Source: Allomesorhizobium camelthorni | GTDB taxonomy: Bacteria; Pseudomonadota; Alphaproteobacteria; Rhizobiales; Rhizobiaceae | DNA: 64,000 nt | Assembly (NCBI RefSeq): GCF_011045125.1 | Contig: NZ_JAAKZF010000020.1 | Location: forward strand, 1 to 64,000 | Direction of reading: 5' to 3' | Shown here: positions 63,583 to 64,000 of the stretch, piece by piece | How the letters are laid out: every line of letters begins with the position of its first letter | How positions within the stretch are numbered: the stretch's first letter is position 1 | The notes under the pieces: generated by a model | The model's database searches: none | Told to the model about the DNA's origin: nothing | Seen by the model: only the letters and a program-made list of their open reading frames with translations | Program-made: the position numbers and the translations under genes

Positions 63583-64000
63583 TATTTCTTTTCCCGCCGG
63601 ATGCAGCCAGCGAGCCCGGAAGCGGCGAAATGCGCCTCTCCGACCCCGTCAATCGCTGCATTCCGGACATATTAGCGTCCGCGGGCCGCTGCCTGGACGC
63701 CATGGCGGTGCCGCCCGCTGCCGAACCGGCGCGGTAACCTGCGGACCTTTCCATGATTGCGCCTGAAGCCATCGCGTAACCTTGCGGAACCATTTGAACC
63801 AAAGCCCGGAAAAACCGGACCAGCTGTTTGCTCGTACAGAGCCGGCGCGGAGTTGTCGTTCCGGCCGTTTTCCTCGACGTCGGGGTTCACGTTGCCGCAA
63901 ACACCGCGACGAAATCCGTCGCGATCACCTTCGGCCTTATCGCAGGATGCGATTGAAGCCGTATTCGTCGCCTTGGCTAGTTGTGGAAAGCGGAGGCGAC
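63583..64000. other. Upstream region of rne without a recognised gene
   Basis: The 418 bp upstream of the rne start contain no convincing coding region; the open frames are short and unlike known proteins. rne genes often have long 5' leaders that mediate autoregulation, so much of this may be leader and promoter. CCGCCGG-type inverted pieces occur (63700-63740), but no clear hairpin could be defined. The divergent gene expected here in relatives would lie beyond the window. Confidence 0.4.

Noticed and set aside
63672-63890. Short minus-strand frame upstream of rne
   Set aside because: 72 residues, very Arg/Gly-rich, no domain and no convincing ribosome-binding site; likely rne leader sequence.

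Overview
The window is chromosomal DNA from a high-GC alphaproteobacterium of the order Hyphomicrobiales (Rhizobiales), most like Mesorhizobium/Phyllobacteriaceae. This rests on gene content: a CckA hybrid kinase, a giant coiled-coil protein resembling the Agrobacterium Growth Pole Ring protein GPR (RgsE in Sinorhizobium), a STAS-MlaE fusion, DUF3126, NDUFA12, a tandem cold-shock protein, a DksA without the zinc-finger cysteines, and the operon aroQ-accB-accC-aat. No tRNA, rRNA, CRISPR array, complete insertion sequence or prophage was recognised.

Layout. 1-4.3 kb: the 5' end of a malic enzyme gene, an SDR protein without the canonical Tyr/Lys, an LpxH-like phosphoesterase, an MFS permease and a dipeptide-epimerase-type racemase. 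4.4-8.5 kb: an MCE/Mla lipid-transport operon (STAS-MlaE permease, MlaF ATPase, MlaD, auxiliary lipoprotein). 8.6-14.6 kb: the 2015-residue GPR-like gene, convergent with that operon. 14.9-25.9 kb: an Hpt-like protein, ferredoxin and its reductase, a DUF922 protease, folK, DUF924, a CPA2 antiporter, YcjF/YcjX, a SixA-like phosphatase, dksA and an orphan FliO-like protein. 26.2-28.8 kb: cckA. 28.8-30.7 kb: a poorly explained stretch with an 82-aa ParB-like domain protein and a 58-aa small protein. 30.8-35.6 kb: an acyl-CoA carboxylase beta subunit, glyoxalase I, a tandem cold-shock protein, DUF192, a hydrolase and an SPW-repeat protein.

35.9-46 kb has accessory character. It holds cysE and three separate ArsR/SRPBCC (AHSA1-like) modules. 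One is divergent, one is an overlapping ArsR-SRPBCC pair followed by VOC, membrane-protein and DUF1801 genes, and one is a single-gene ArsR-SRPBCC fusion. Each regulator has a palindrome ending 2-4 bp before its first ATG. An arginase-family protein with altered metal ligands, an orphan DUF2314/DUF2185 (Imm33-like) protein and a second DUF1801 protein complete the region.

46.2-64 kb returns to core genes: PilZ, PAS, rhomboid and CBS proteins, a 168-bp imperfect-palindrome element, an orphan YjhX-type protein, gatB, a GNAT, NDUFA12, DUF2155, aat-accC-accB-aroQ, a DsbA-like protein, an M48 protease, an aminotransferase, glutaminase and RNase E. The rne gene as given has a one-base frameshift just after the Zn-link. 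It separates the catalytic half from the rest of the protein and is the most consequential anomaly in the window.
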